The position numbers and the translations under genes are program-made. 64,000 nt of DNA, taken from positions 3,677,001-3,741,000 of the forward strand of contig NZ_JAUSZF010000001.1 of the NCBI RefSeq assembly GCF_030817315.1. The letters run 5' to 3'. The DNA is from Sphingomonas faeni (GTDB taxonomy: Bacteria > Pseudomonadota > Alphaproteobacteria > Sphingomonadales > Sphingomonadaceae). This document shows positions 28,671-36,747 of the stretch, one piece after another. Position 1 is the stretch's first letter. Each line of letters begins with the position of its first letter. A model generated the notes under the pieces. It made no database searches. It had not been told where the DNA came from and was given only the letters and a program-made list of their open reading frames with translations.

Positions 28671-29338
28671 AGTTCGATCAGCCTGTCGGGAAGTTCGTTG
28701 ACCGGCGCACCGGTTCTCGGGAAATGTTCGGCCAGCACCGCGCCGATCTGCGCGACCGCGTCCGCCATGCCGTCGGCGGGACGATCGTCGCGCACGCCGG
28801 CCAGCACCGCAGCCATCGCTGCACCCCAGGTCTCGTTCGGCACGCGCGAGTGGATCGCGTCATCGGCGATGATCTCCGCCCGATGCTCGGCCAGCGACAG
28901 GTACAGCAGCACGCCGGTCGAACCCCTGGTGCGCTTCTCGGCCCCCGCACGAAACAGCAGCAGGGCCCTTCGCCGCACCCGCCTCGCCTTGGTCGCGCCA
29001 GGGGTCAGCGCCACCCGCGCCGGAGTCCAAGCCAGCACCAGCCTGACCGCGAGGAACACCAGAGTCACCAGCACCAGCGCGATCGCATACAGCGCGCCCT
29101 GCGGTGCGGACTGCGCCCACGGATCGACCAGCCGCGCGTAGATATGGTCGGCCGCGACCGGGTGAAACGCGAGCAGCGCCAGCGTCAGCAGCATCGCCAG
29201 CACCGCCCAGTGCAGCGACACGTCGTGATACGCATCCGACTGCCGCGCGACGATCGTGACGATCTCGCCGGTCGTCGCGGTCTCCGCCTGCGTCACCGCC
29301 GCGGTGACGCGGTCGTGATCGGTTTCGCTCAGCCGCAT
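28667..29338 (-). CDS. TPM-domain membrane protein
   Basis: A 223-residue protein with an N-terminal ETATTGEIVTIVARQSDAYHD stretch, two membrane segments (about residues 43-62 and 82-105) and a C-terminal TPM-type segment (GVLLYLSLAEHRAEIIADDAIHSRV). Proteins of this kind accompany YgcG and LemA and are predicted to be inner-membrane proteins. Molecular function is not established. It lies 1 base from the YgcG-like gene upstream and overlaps the Nudix gene downstream. Confidence 0.83.
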   Translation of the reverse strand: MRLSETDHDRVTAAVTQAETATTGEIVTIVARQSDAYHDVSLHWAVLAMLLTLALLAFHPVAADHIYARLVDPWAQSAPQGALYAIALVLVTLVFLAVRLVLAWTPARVALTPGATKARRVRRRALLLFRAGAEKRTRGSTGVLLYLSLAEHRAEIIADDAIHSRVPNETWGAAMAAVLAGVRDDRPADGMADAVAQIGAVLAEHFPRTGAPVNELPDRLIEL

Positions 29339-29339
29339 G

Positions 29340-30185
29340 TCACCAACTCCCCGATGCGCCGCCGCCGCCGCCGGATCCACCGCCCCCGCCACCGAAGCCA
29401 CCGCCGCCCCAGCCACCGCCGCTATCGCCGCCGCCGCCGAAGCCACCGCCGCCGCCACCACGGGTCATCGCGTCGGCGATGCTCCACAGCACGATCGGCA
29501 AGGCACCGCTGCCTCCGCCGCGGCTCCCGCCATCGACATACTGCTTTCCACCCGCACGCCGCGAGATCATCGGAATGACGATCGCCGCCAGCACGATGCC
29601 GAAGAAGATCAGCCCGATCGGCACGCCGCCACCACCCGAATTCGAGCGACGATGCGTCTTGTCATACTCCGCCGCCGCCGCGGTCACCTTCGCGCGCGCC
29701 TCCGCATCGGGCAGCGCGAGCTGGTCCGCCACCGCATTCGTCCCCGCAACGATCCCGCCGGGGATATCCCCCGCCTTGAAGCGCGGCAGGATCTGCTGGT
29801 TGATCACCACGCTGGAGAACGCATCTGTCAGTACCGGCTCGAGGCCATAGCCGACCTCGATCCGCACCTTCCGGTCGTTCGGCGCCACTAGCAGGATCGC
29901 GCCGTTGTTTGCATCCTTCAGCCCGACGCCCCAGCTTCGGATCAGCGCATTGCCGTAATCCTCGATCGGATAGCCGTCGAGATCGGGCACGGTCGCGACG
30001 ACCAGCTGGTTGCCGGTCGCCTTTTGCAGGTCGTCGAGTCGCTTGGTGAGCGCCGCTTCCTGATCGGGCGGGATCACGTTCGCCGCATCGACGACGAAGC
30101 CGGTGAACTTGGGAAGCGCCTGCGCACTAGCGGCGCCGCTTCCCAGCAGCACCGCGAACGCCAGCGTCAGGAGGTGGCGGAGCAT
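29340..30185 (-). CDS. YgcG-like TPM-domain protein with Gly-rich C-terminus
   Basis: A 281-residue protein with signal peptide MLRHLLTLAFAVLLGSGAASA, an extracytoplasmic TPM domain (residues about 28-150, FTGFVVDAANVIPP and NNGAILLVAPNDRKVRIEVGYGLE), one membrane helix near residue 190 (VPIGLIFFGIVLAAIVIPMI) and a C-terminal tail of almost pure Gly with Ser and Trp. This is the classic YgcG layout. Function is unclear; links with LemA suggest an envelope complex. It follows lemA after 10 bases. Confidence 0.9.
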   Translation of the reverse strand: MLRHLLTLAFAVLLGSGAASAQALPKFTGFVVDAANVIPPDQEAALTKRLDDLQKATGNQLVVATVPDLDGYPIEDYGNALIRSWGVGLKDANNGAILLVAPNDRKVRIEVGYGLEPVLTDAFSSVVINQQILPRFKAGDIPGGIVAGTNAVADQLALPDAEARAKVTAAAAEYDKTHRRSNSGGGGVPIGLIFFGIVLAAIVIPMISRRAGGKQYVDGGSRGGGSGALPIVLWSIADAMTRGGGGGGFGGGGDSGGGWGGGGFGGGGGGSGGGGGASGSW

Positions 30186-30195
30186 AATGCCCCGA

Positions 30196-30792
30196 TCAGC
30201 TCGCGTTGCCGAAGTTCACCGTCGGCGCGGTTTCGGCACCGGGCGTGGTCGCCGCGAACGGCACCATCGGCTTGGCACCGTAGAAGATCTTCGCGCCGAC
30301 CGCGTCGGGGAAGGTACGGATCCTGGTGTTATAGTCCTGCACCGCGCCGTTGTAATCGCGCCGCGCAATCGTGATGCGGTTCTCGGTGCCCTCCAGCTGG
30401 CTCATCAGCGTGGTGTAGTTGCCCTGGCTCTTCAGCTCGGGATACGCCTCCTGCAAACGCTGCAGCGATACGCCGACGGCACCCTGGACGCGCTGATACT
30501 GCGCCATCTTCGCCGGATCGGACAGATCGGCGGCCGAGACCTGCACCGAGTTCGCGGCCGAGCGCGCCTGCGTCACCTCGACGAGAATATCCTTCTCCTG
30601 TGCGCCCGCCGCCTTCACCGTCGCCACCAGATTCGGGATCAGGTCGGCGCGACGCTGATAGTTGTTCTGGACGTCCGCCCAACGCGCCTTCGCGTTTTCC
30701 TCGGCGGTCGGCACGCTGTTGATCCCGCAGCCGGCCAGCGCCGATGCGAGCAGGATAGCGGCGGTACCGCGAACGATTGGGGTACGTGACAT
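30196..30792 (-). CDS. LemA family lipoprotein
   Basis: A 198-residue LemA protein. The N-terminus MSRTPIVRGTAAILLASALAGC carries a lipobox (LAGC), followed by coiled helices with the family hallmarks WADVQNNYQRRADLIPNLVATVK and TRIRTFPDAVGAKIFYGAKPM. LemA proteins are envelope-associated and usually sit beside TPM/YgcG proteins, as here. The ATG at 30792 is chosen because it starts the signal sequence. First gene of the four-gene minus-strand unit; divergent from mscL. Confidence 0.93.
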   Translation of the reverse strand: MSRTPIVRGTAAILLASALAGCGINSVPTAEENAKARWADVQNNYQRRADLIPNLVATVKAAGAQEKDILVEVTQARSAANSVQVSAADLSDPAKMAQYQRVQGAVGVSLQRLQEAYPELKSQGNYTTLMSQLEGTENRITIARRDYNGAVQDYNTRIRTFPDAVGAKIFYGAKPMVPFAATTPGAETAPTVNFGNAS

Positions 30793-30896
30793 CGGAGCTC
30801 TCCTGAATACCTGTGTCACCCTCATAGGACAGTCGGCAGGGTTGGCGAAACCGAAATCGGTGGTTAGCCTTGGGCCTGCAACAGAGAGGGGCGTAG

Positions 30897-31367
30897 ATGC
30901 TCAAAGAGTTCAAGGCGTTCATCATGCGCGGCAACGTGCTGGATCTCGCCATCGCGGTGATCATCGGTGCGGCGTTCGGCAAGATCGTCACGTCGCTCAC
31001 CGACGACGTGTTGATGCCGGTGATCGGCAAGATCTTCGGCGGGCTCGATTTCTCGAGCTATTTCTGGCGGATGGGGGCGGTGCCGGCGAATTATGCGGGC
31101 TCGCTGAGCGATTACGCGGCGCTGAAGAAGGCCGGCGTGCCGTTGCTCGGGTACGGCGCGTTCGCGACGCAATTGGTCAATTTCGTGATCGTTGCAGGTA
31201 TCATCTTCATGATCCTGCGGGTGGTGAACCGGACGGCGGCGCTGATCGAGCGCGAGACTGCGCGGTTGAAGCGCGAGGAAGAGGCGGTTGTCGTAGCTCC
31301 CGCGCCCGAACCGGTCGAGATCGCGCTGCTGCGTGAGATCCGTGACGAACTGAAGGCGCGCGGGTGA
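30897..31367 (+). CDS. mscL: Large-conductance mechanosensitive channel
   Basis: A 156-residue inner-membrane channel that opens under membrane tension on osmotic down-shock. The N-terminal MLKEFKAFIMRGNVLDLAIAVIIGAAFGKIV includes the S1 helix and gate-lining TM1; TM2 is QLVNFVIVAGIIFMILRVVN; the C-terminal helical bundle ends EIRDELKARG. It is slightly longer than the E. coli protein (136) because of a longer periplasmic loop and an Ala/Pro-rich linker. Single gene, divergent from lemA. Confidence 0.95.
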   Translation: MLKEFKAFIMRGNVLDLAIAVIIGAAFGKIVTSLTDDVLMPVIGKIFGGLDFSSYFWRMGAVPANYAGSLSDYAALKKAGVPLLGYGAFATQLVNFVIVAGIIFMILRVVNRTAALIERETARLKREEEAVVVAPAPEPVEIALLREIRDELKARG

Positions 31368-31371
31368 CGTA

Positions 31372-31512
31372 CTTGTCCCTCGCCCCTGCGGGGAGAGGGA
31401 GGGAGGAGCCGTAGGCGACGGAAGGGTGAGGGGCTTGAGGCTCGGGACGGGATCCCAACTCCCCCTCATCCGGCGCGCCGCGCCACCTTCTCCCCGAGGG
31501 GAGAAGGACAGG
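31372..31512. repeat. Palindromic repeat, family F-like (copy 3)
   Basis: Inverted arms CCTCGCCCCTGCGGGGAGAG and CTTCTCCCCGAGGGGAGAAG with inner GGGTGAGGGG/CCCCCTCATC. It fills the convergent gap between mscL and the Rrf2 gene. Confidence 0.75.
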
Positions 31513-31513
31513 G

Positions 31514-31945
31514 TTACGCCGCTACCAGATCCTCGGCGTTGGCGTCCGCGAGGCTCGTGCCATCCAGGATTCGCGCAGTCTCGTCTCGGACCCGCATCAT
31601 CGCATAGCGGATCGCGCAATCCGCCTCGCTCTTGCAGTCGAGGCACGGGCGGTACGCAGTCCGGCTCACGCACGGCACGAGCGCCAGCGGCCCTTCGATG
31701 ATCCGGATGATCTCGCCGAGCGAAATCAGGTGGCTGGGCCGCGACAGGCGATACCCGCCCATCTTGCCGCGATGGCTGTGCAACAGGCCGGACTCGCGCA
31801 GGTCGGCGAGGATCAGCTCGAGGAATTTCCGCGGCACGTTCGCCTCGGCGGCGATGCGCGTCATCGGGATGGGCGGGCCACCGGCGGGGGCGCCGCCAAG
31901 GAAGATCATCGCGCGAAGCGCGTAGCGGGAGCGCTGCGTCAACAT
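31514..31945 (-). CDS. Rrf2-family transcriptional regulator with four-cysteine motif
   Basis: A 143-residue winged-helix regulator. The DNA-binding part has the Rrf2 signature (VPRKFLELILADLRESGLLHSHRGKMGGYRLSRP). Cysteines C92, C101, C104 and C110 form C-x8-C-x2-C-x5-C, suggesting an Fe-S cluster as in IscR, RirA or NsrR, so it probably senses iron, oxygen or NO. Which regulon it controls cannot be told; no isc/suf gene is nearby. It lies divergent to the tmRNA gene, with about 140 bases between. Confidence 0.88.
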   Translation of the reverse strand: MLTQRSRYALRAMIFLGGAPAGGPPIPMTRIAAEANVPRKFLELILADLRESGLLHSHRGKMGGYRLSRPSHLISLGEIIRIIEGPLALVPCVSRTAYRPCLDCKSEADCAIRYAMMRVRDETARILDGTSLADANAEDLVAA

Positions 31946-32084
31946 AATGCAGGTTGCTATGCACGCGCTTTGTGGCGAGCGGAAGGCGGATTGGCATGCC
32001 GCATGCTACGACACTGACGTTTCTCGATAAAAAAGCATCGGAGCCCGGGCTTTTCATCGCGTTGCGGCGCGCCTATATCGGGTA

Positions 32085-32440
32085 TGCCGTCGGGGGAATC
32101 TTCTCTTGGCGGCTATGGCGATAAACCGTGGCGTGTCATAGACACAGCGGACCCGGGGGCAGTACCCGGCGACTCCACCACCGCCCTCTTCGCAAGAGGG
32201 GGACGATGACGGGGTCGAACTAGGATCGACGTGTGTTCAACGACGCTATGTTTCGCTCGGAATGGGACCACCGCAACGGCCCATACACAAGTGCCAACGA
32301 TAACGAAGCACTCGCAATTGCCGCATAACTGACGGTCTAACGACCTAAGTTATACGGACGAAAGCGCGGTTCGGGCCACACCGGGCAACAGAAGTGGAAA
32401 CCGGCGGTACGGGGAGCACCGAGCAACAGAAGCTCCCCAC
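32085..32440 (+). ncRNA. ssrA: tmRNA, circularly permuted two-piece form
   Basis: Transfer-messenger RNA that frees stalled ribosomes. The acceptor piece comes first: T-stem CCGGG (32153-32157)/CCCGG (32165-32169), acceptor strand CGACTCC (32170-32176) and A-CCA ending at 32180. An intervening hairpin (CCCTCTT/AAGAGGG, 32185-32201) is presumably excised. The coding piece begins GGGGTCG (32211-32217), which pairs with the acceptor strand, followed by the D-loop-like GGATCGAC. The tag frame at 32293-32328 encodes ANDNEALAIAA then TAA. GTGT and CTATG of the coding piece pair with CATAGACAC (32137-32145). Pseudoknot-like stems follow, the last being GGGGAGC/GCTCCCC ending 32438. The outer ends are approximate. 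Confidence 0.92.
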
Positions 32441-32462
32441 TCTCTGGATCATGCGGCCTCGA

Positions 32463-33197
32463 TCACGCGGCCAGGCGTTCGACCAGCCGCAGTACCGGCG
32501 GACTGAAGCCGAGCGGCCCTACCAGACCATTCGCGACGACCAGTACGCCACCACCCCAATAAAAGGCCGGATGGATCCTCCCGTGCAGGCGCAGGTCGTA
32601 GATCATCCCCGCGATGACGAACACCGCCATCGACGCGAACACCGCCAGCGGTGCGAACTCGCCCAGCGACGGCAAGGGCAGGATTCGACCGAGCGCTGGC
32701 GACATGATCAGGATCGTCCCGCACAGCATCAGGCGCTTATGCCATGCTGCCTGCTTTCGCAGTACGATCGCCCACGCCGTCAGGATACCGAAGCCGACGA
32801 TACCCAGCAGGTCGAGCACGAGAAAAACGCCCGGCGGGAAAAAGGGCGGTACCCGGTGTTGCTCGACCGCCGCGACCGTAGTGACGATACCGAGCACGAC
32901 CATCGATACTGCGATAGCCGCGCCGAGCATGCCGAATTGGCGGTGTCGCGTGATCGAGCCACGGACGATCAGCGAGTTCTGCACGACGTAGAGGATGATC
33001 TACGTAGAGAACACGGCAGCGTGCAAATGGACTTGGGCCGGCAGTTCGAGAAACGTCCAGTGCATCCGCGCGGCGTTCAGCGTGAATCCGAAGATGACCG
33101 TAACCGCGATCGCTATCGCCATGCCAAGAAAGAAGCGGCGTTCGCTTGCGACGACGCTCCTTCGCGTCGGCCTCGCAATGTCTAGTGTTACCATCAT
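32463..33197 (-). pseudogene. Small membrane protein gene interrupted by an amber codon
   Basis: One frame runs from ATG 33197 (MMVTLDIARPTRR) to 32463 (ending VERLAA) except for a TAG at 33000-33002. Upstream: 65 residues with one membrane helix (FFLGMAIAIAVTVIFGFTL). Downstream: about 179 residues with at least four hydrophobic helices and YVVQNSLIVRGSITRHRQFG. The sequence around the stop (HLHAAVFST, stop, IILYVVQNSL) reads as one continuous membrane segment, and TGG to TAG is the simplest explanation. The family is an uncharacterised multi-pass membrane protein. The adjacent response regulator is also broken. Confidence 0.7.
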
Positions 33198-33332
33198 GCC
33201 GCCCCCGCGAGTCGATGCTCAGGCCGGGGAGGATGATCCTAATAGAGCCGAGCGGCAACGTTTATAATGTGCAAGAGCTTACCGAGAATAGTCGGTATCA
33301 GATCGAAGGTTAGTGTTCCCAACCGTCCCCGT

Positions 33333-33693
33333 TCAGAGCTGGAGAAGCCTGCTCAGTTGTGCGCCCGTATAGGGTTTCTGTACGAACCGCGCCGCCTTGG
33401 GCAGTGCGTCGGTCGTACCATTGTCCGCGCCCGAGGTGACGAGGATCGCGATATCCGGGCGTTGTGCATGCACCAATTTGGCCAGGTCGATGCCGTTTAG
33501 TATCCCCCGGCATGCGGACGTCCGTGAACAGCGCGGAGATATCGGGACGCTCCTGGAGCTTCACCAAGGCGTCGGCCGCATTGCTGGCTTCGACGACTTC
33601 GTAGCCGGCATCCTCCAGCGCGAGGTTGGAATGGACCCGAACCAGGGCATCGTCGTCGACGACGAGTATCACGGACTTGGAGATAGCGACCAT
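33333..33693 (-). pseudogene. Single-domain response regulator, frameshifted
   Basis: The first frame gives a receiver domain start, SVILVVDDDALVRVHSNLALEDAGYEVVEA with the phosphoacceptor region LFTDVRMPGDT. After the AAA run (TTT at 33496-33498 on the plus strand) the receiver continues in another frame: NGIDLAKLVHAQRPDIAILV, TSGADNGTTDALPK, RFVQKPYTGAQLSRLLQL, then a stop at 33333. Deleting one A restores a normal receiver of about 120 residues. It may be a pseudogene or a sequencing error. No kinase is adjacent. Confidence 0.82.
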
Positions 33694-33776
33694 GGCGGTT
33701 CGAACATCCGGCGTGCAGCTCCGTTCCGATATTAATCTTCTTCCTTAACAGAACGGGGCGAAGCGAGCCGTTCATG

Positions 33777-33805
33777 AAAAAGGGGCCCGGTTTCCCGAGC
33801 CCCTC
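33777..33805 (-). terminator. Rho-independent terminator of pnp
   Basis: On the minus strand the stem GGGGCTCGGG/CCGGGCCCC, with loop AAA, is followed by a T-run. It lies 27 bases beyond the pnp stop and ends the long rimP-to-pnp block. Confidence 0.85.
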
Positions 33806-33831
33806 CTTCGATTGCCGTATGCAGCAAAGAC

Positions 33832-36267
33832 TTAGTCGCGATCGCCCGTCAGGAACGCCGGCGCGAACTCGGGGGCCTTGTCGCCATCCGAACGTGCAGC
33901 ACGCTCGCCGCCGCCATTGCCGCCGCCGTCACGACGCGGGCCGCGGCCACCGCCGTTGCCGCCTGCGTCACGGCCACCGTCGCCGTCGCGACGCGGGCCA
34001 CGCGAGCCGCGATCACCGCCGCCGCCTTCGCCGCGCGGACCACGGCCACCGCCGCCGCCATCACGACCCCCGCCGTTGCCGGCATCACGACCGCCATCGC
34101 CGTCACGACGCGGACCGCGCGGACCACGATCGCCACCCTCACGGGGCTCACGAGCAGGACGCGTGTCCTCCAGCTCTTCGCCGGTCGTCTGGTCGACGAC
34201 GCGCATCGACAGGCGAACCTTGCCGCGCGGATCGATCTCGAGAACCTTGACCTTGACCTCCTGGCCTTCGGTCAGGGCGTCCGACACCTTCTCGACGCGC
34301 TCGTTCTTGATTTCGGACACGTGGACGAGACCGTCCTTGCCACCCATGAAGTTCACGAACGCCCCGAAATCGACCAGGTTGACGACCTTGCCGTCATAGA
34401 CCTTGCCGACTTCGGCTTCCTCGACGAGGCCCTTGATCCACTTGATCGCGGCTTCGATCTGCGCGGGGTCGGACGACGACACCTTGATCACGCCCTCGTC
34501 GTCGATGTCGACCTTGGCGCCGGTCTGCGCGACGATCTCGCGGATCACCTTGCCGCCGGTGCCGATGACTTCACGGATCTTCGACTTGTCGATCTGGAAG
34601 CTCTCGATGCGCGGTGCGTGGGCGCTGAGTTCTTCACGGGTGTGGTCGAGTGCCTTGGCCATCTCGCCCAGGATGTGCGCGCGGCCTTCCTTGGCCTGCG
34701 CCAGCGCCTTGCCCATGATCTCCTCGGTGATGCCGGCGATCTTGATGTCCATCTGCATCGTGGTGATGCCCTCGGACGTGCCAGCCACCTTGAAGTCCAT
34801 GTCGCCGAGGTGATCCTCGTCGCCGAGGATGTCGCTGAGAACCGCGAAGTTCTTGCCCTCGAGGATCAGACCCATCGCGATGCCCGACACCGGACGCTTC
34901 AGCGGAACGCCCGCATCCATCATGCTCAGCGAACCACCGCAGACCGTCGCCATCGACGACGAGCCGTTGCTCTCCGTGATGTCCGACAGAACGCGGATCG
35001 TGTACGGGAACTCTTCCTTGGTTGGCAGCACCGGGTGGAGCGCGCGCCATGCGAGCTTGCCGTGACCGACTTCGCGACGACCCGGCGCACCGAAGCGACC
35101 GACTTCACCGACCGAGTATGGCGGGAAGTTGTAGTGCAGCATGAAGTTTTCGTACGAAAGCCCGTTCAGGCCGTCGATCATCTGCTCCGCATCGCGCGTG
35201 CCGAGCGTGGTGGTGCAGATCGACTGCGTCTCGCCGCGCGTGAACAGCGCAGAGCCGTGCGTACGCGGGAGGAAGTGGACCATCGCCTCGATCGGACGGA
35301 TCTGCGTGGTGGTGCGGCCGTCGATGCGCGTGCCGTCCTTGAGGATGGCGCCGCGGACGATCTCCGCCTCCAGCTTCTTCATCAGTTTGCCAGCAGCCAT
35401 CTGGTCCTGCGGCGACGCGTCGGCGAATGCCGTCTTGCCCTTCGCACGAGCAGCGTTGAGCAGGTCCGAACGCTTGGACTTGTCGGTCACCTTGTAGGCA
35501 GCCGCGATGTCTTTGCCGATCAGCTTCTTTAGCTTGTCCTTGGCGGTCGAGAGATCAGCCTGCTCGGCCATTTCCCACGGATCCTTGGCAGCCATCTCAG
35601 CGAGATCGATGATCAGGTTCGCGGCTTCGCGGCAGGCCTTGTGGGCGAACTGCACGGCGCCGAGCATGATCTCTTCCGAAAGCTCCTTGGCTTCCGATTC
35701 GACCATCATCACGGCCTGGCCGGTGGCGGCGACGACGAGGTCGAGATCGCCAGCCTTGGCTTCCTCGAGCGTCGGGTTGAGGATGTACGCGCCATCGACG
35801 TAACCGACGCGCGCTGCGCCGATCGGGCCCATGAACGGCACGCCCGAGATCGTCAGTGCTGCGGAGGCCGCGACCATCGCGAGGACGTCCGGCTCGTTCT
35901 CGCCGTCATACGACAGAACCTGGCAGATCACGTTGATCTCGTTGTAGAAACCCTCGGGGAAGAGGGGGCGGATCGGGCGATCGATGAGACGGCTGGTGAG
36001 CGTCTCCTTCTCGGTCGCGCCGCGCTCACGCTTGAAGAAGCCGCCGGGGATGCGGCCGCTTGCGGAGAACTTTTCCTGGTAATGGACGGTGAGCGGGAAG
36101 AAATCCTGCCCTTCCTTGACGGTCCGTGCAGCCGTCACGGCGCACAGAACGACGGTCTCGCCGAGGGTGGCGAGAACTGCGCCGTTGGCCTGGCGCGCAA
36201 CGCGGCCGGTCTCGAGCGTCAGCGTCTTGCCGCCCCACTGGGCGCTTACGGTCTTGGTATCGAACAT
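33832..36267 (-). CDS. pnp: Polyribonucleotide nucleotidyltransferase
   Basis: An 811-residue 3'-5' phosphorolytic exoribonuclease, trimeric in the degradosome. Two RNase PH-like domains (about residues 10-220 and 310-540) include [25 protein letters not shown]; the KH domain has [12 protein letters not shown] near 565 and the S1 domain [34 protein letters not shown] near 625. A C-terminal tail of about 100 residues is Arg/Gly/Asp-rich, longer than in E. coli, and could bind RNA or a partner such as RNase E. AAGGAAAAAG precedes the ATG. Last gene of the block, after rpsO as in many bacteria. Confidence 0.96.
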   Translation of the reverse strand: MFDTKTVSAQWGGKTLTLETGRVARQANGAVLATLGETVVLCAVTAARTVKEGQDFFPLTVHYQEKFSASGRIPGGFFKRERGATEKETLTSRLIDRPIRPLFPEGFYNEINVICQVLSYDGENEPDVLAMVAASAALTISGVPFMGPIGAARVGYVDGAYILNPTLEEAKAGDLDLVVAATGQAVMMVESEAKELSEEIMLGAVQFAHKACREAANLIIDLAEMAAKDPWEMAEQADLSTAKDKLKKLIGKDIAAAYKVTDKSKRSDLLNAARAKGKTAFADASPQDQMAAGKLMKKLEAEIVRGAILKDGTRIDGRTTTQIRPIEAMVHFLPRTHGSALFTRGETQSICTTTLGTRDAEQMIDGLNGLSYENFMLHYNFPPYSVGEVGRFGAPGRREVGHGKLAWRALHPVLPTKEEFPYTIRVLSDITESNGSSSMATVCGGSLSMMDAGVPLKRPVSGIAMGLILEGKNFAVLSDILGDEDHLGDMDFKVAGTSEGITTMQMDIKIAGITEEIMGKALAQAKEGRAHILGEMAKALDHTREELSAHAPRIESFQIDKSKIREVIGTGGKVIREIVAQTGAKVDIDDEGVIKVSSSDPAQIEAAIKWIKGLVEEAEVGKVYDGKVVNLVDFGAFVNFMGGKDGLVHVSEIKNERVEKVSDALTEGQEVKVKVLEIDPRGKVRLSMRVVDQTTGEELEDTRPAREPREGGDRGPRGPRRDGDGGRDAGNGGGRDGGGGGRGPRGEGGGGDRGSRGPRRDGDGGRDAGGNGGGRGPRRDGGGNGGGERAARSDGDKAPEFAPAFLTGDRD

Positions 36268-36282
36268 TCTTTTTCCTTCACT

Positions 36283-36357
36283 CCAAACGCCAGATGCGTT
36301 TGGGGCCTATGTGCGGGCTAAGCCGGCCCGCGGCGGTGTGGAGCGAGTTGTCGCTCC
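36283..36357 (-). promoter_or_regulatory. pnp leader hairpins
   Basis: Two perfect hairpins lie in the 162-base leader between the rpsO terminator and pnp: CCAAACGC/GCGTTTGG (36283-36303, 5-base loop) immediately before the ribosome binding site, and GGAGCGA/TCGCTCC (36340-36357, 4-base loop). In E. coli an RNase III-cleaved leader hairpin lets PNPase repress its own synthesis; these could serve the same purpose, but this is inferred from position only. Confidence 0.45.
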
Positions 36358-36429
36358 TTGCCAGTGCACCGAATTGTGTCCTGGCGTTTGCCTCCGCGCG
36401 GAATGCGCGGAATCAAAACCCTATATACG

Positions 36430-36456
36430 AAAACGGCCCCCCGAAGGGAGCCGTTC
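36430..36456 (-). terminator. Rho-independent terminator after rpsO
   Basis: On the minus strand: AACGGCTCCC, loop TTCG, GGGGGCCGTT, then T-run, directly after the rpsO stop. It would lower read-through into pnp. Confidence 0.85.
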
Positions 36457-36459
36457 GTT

Positions 36460-36729
36460 TTACTTGCGGAGACCGAGCTTCGCGATCAGATCCAGGTAGC
36501 GCTGGCCGTCCTTGTGACGGAGATAATCCAGCAGCGTCCGGCGCTTGTTGACCATCATGAGAAGGCCACGACGCGAGTGGTTGTCCTTCTTGTGGGCCTT
36601 GAAGTGCTCGGTCAGGTTCTTGATGCGCTCGGTCAGGATCGAGACCTGGACTTCCGGCGAACCGGTGTCACCCTCGGCGCGCGAATGCTCCTTGACGAGC
36701 TCGGTCTTGCGTTCAGCGGTAATCGTCAT
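36460..36729 (-). CDS. rpsO: 30S ribosomal protein S15
   Basis: An 89-residue primary 16S rRNA-binding protein of the small subunit platform. It shows the canonical sequence ([63 protein letters not shown]) with length identical to E. coli S15. It lies between truB (18 bases upstream) and pnp, the conserved truB-rpsO-pnp order. Confidence 0.98.
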   Translation of the reverse strand: MTITAERKTELVKEHSRAEGDTGSPEVQVSILTERIKNLTEHFKAHKKDNHSRRGLLMMVNKRRTLLDYLRHKDGQRYLDLIAKLGLRK

Positions 36730-36747
36730 GAATTCATGTCCTCGACA

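Noticed and set aside
29340..29500. Gly-rich tail of the YgcG-like protein as a frameshift artefact
   Set aside because: Gly/Ser-rich tails are characteristic of YgcG proteins, so it is expected.
32000..32020. GG-N10-GC pattern (TTGGCATGCCGCATGCTA) resembling a sigma-54 promoter upstream of ssrA
   Set aside because: The match is partly due to an internal palindrome and lacks the usual TTGCA end; tmRNA genes are not typically sigma-54 dependent.
33832..34150. Repetitive sequence at the end of pnp as a possible mobile repeat
   Set aside because: It is a coding Arg/Gly/Asp-rich tandem repeat with no inverted arms and no copies elsewhere in the window; ordinary low-complexity tail expansion explains it.
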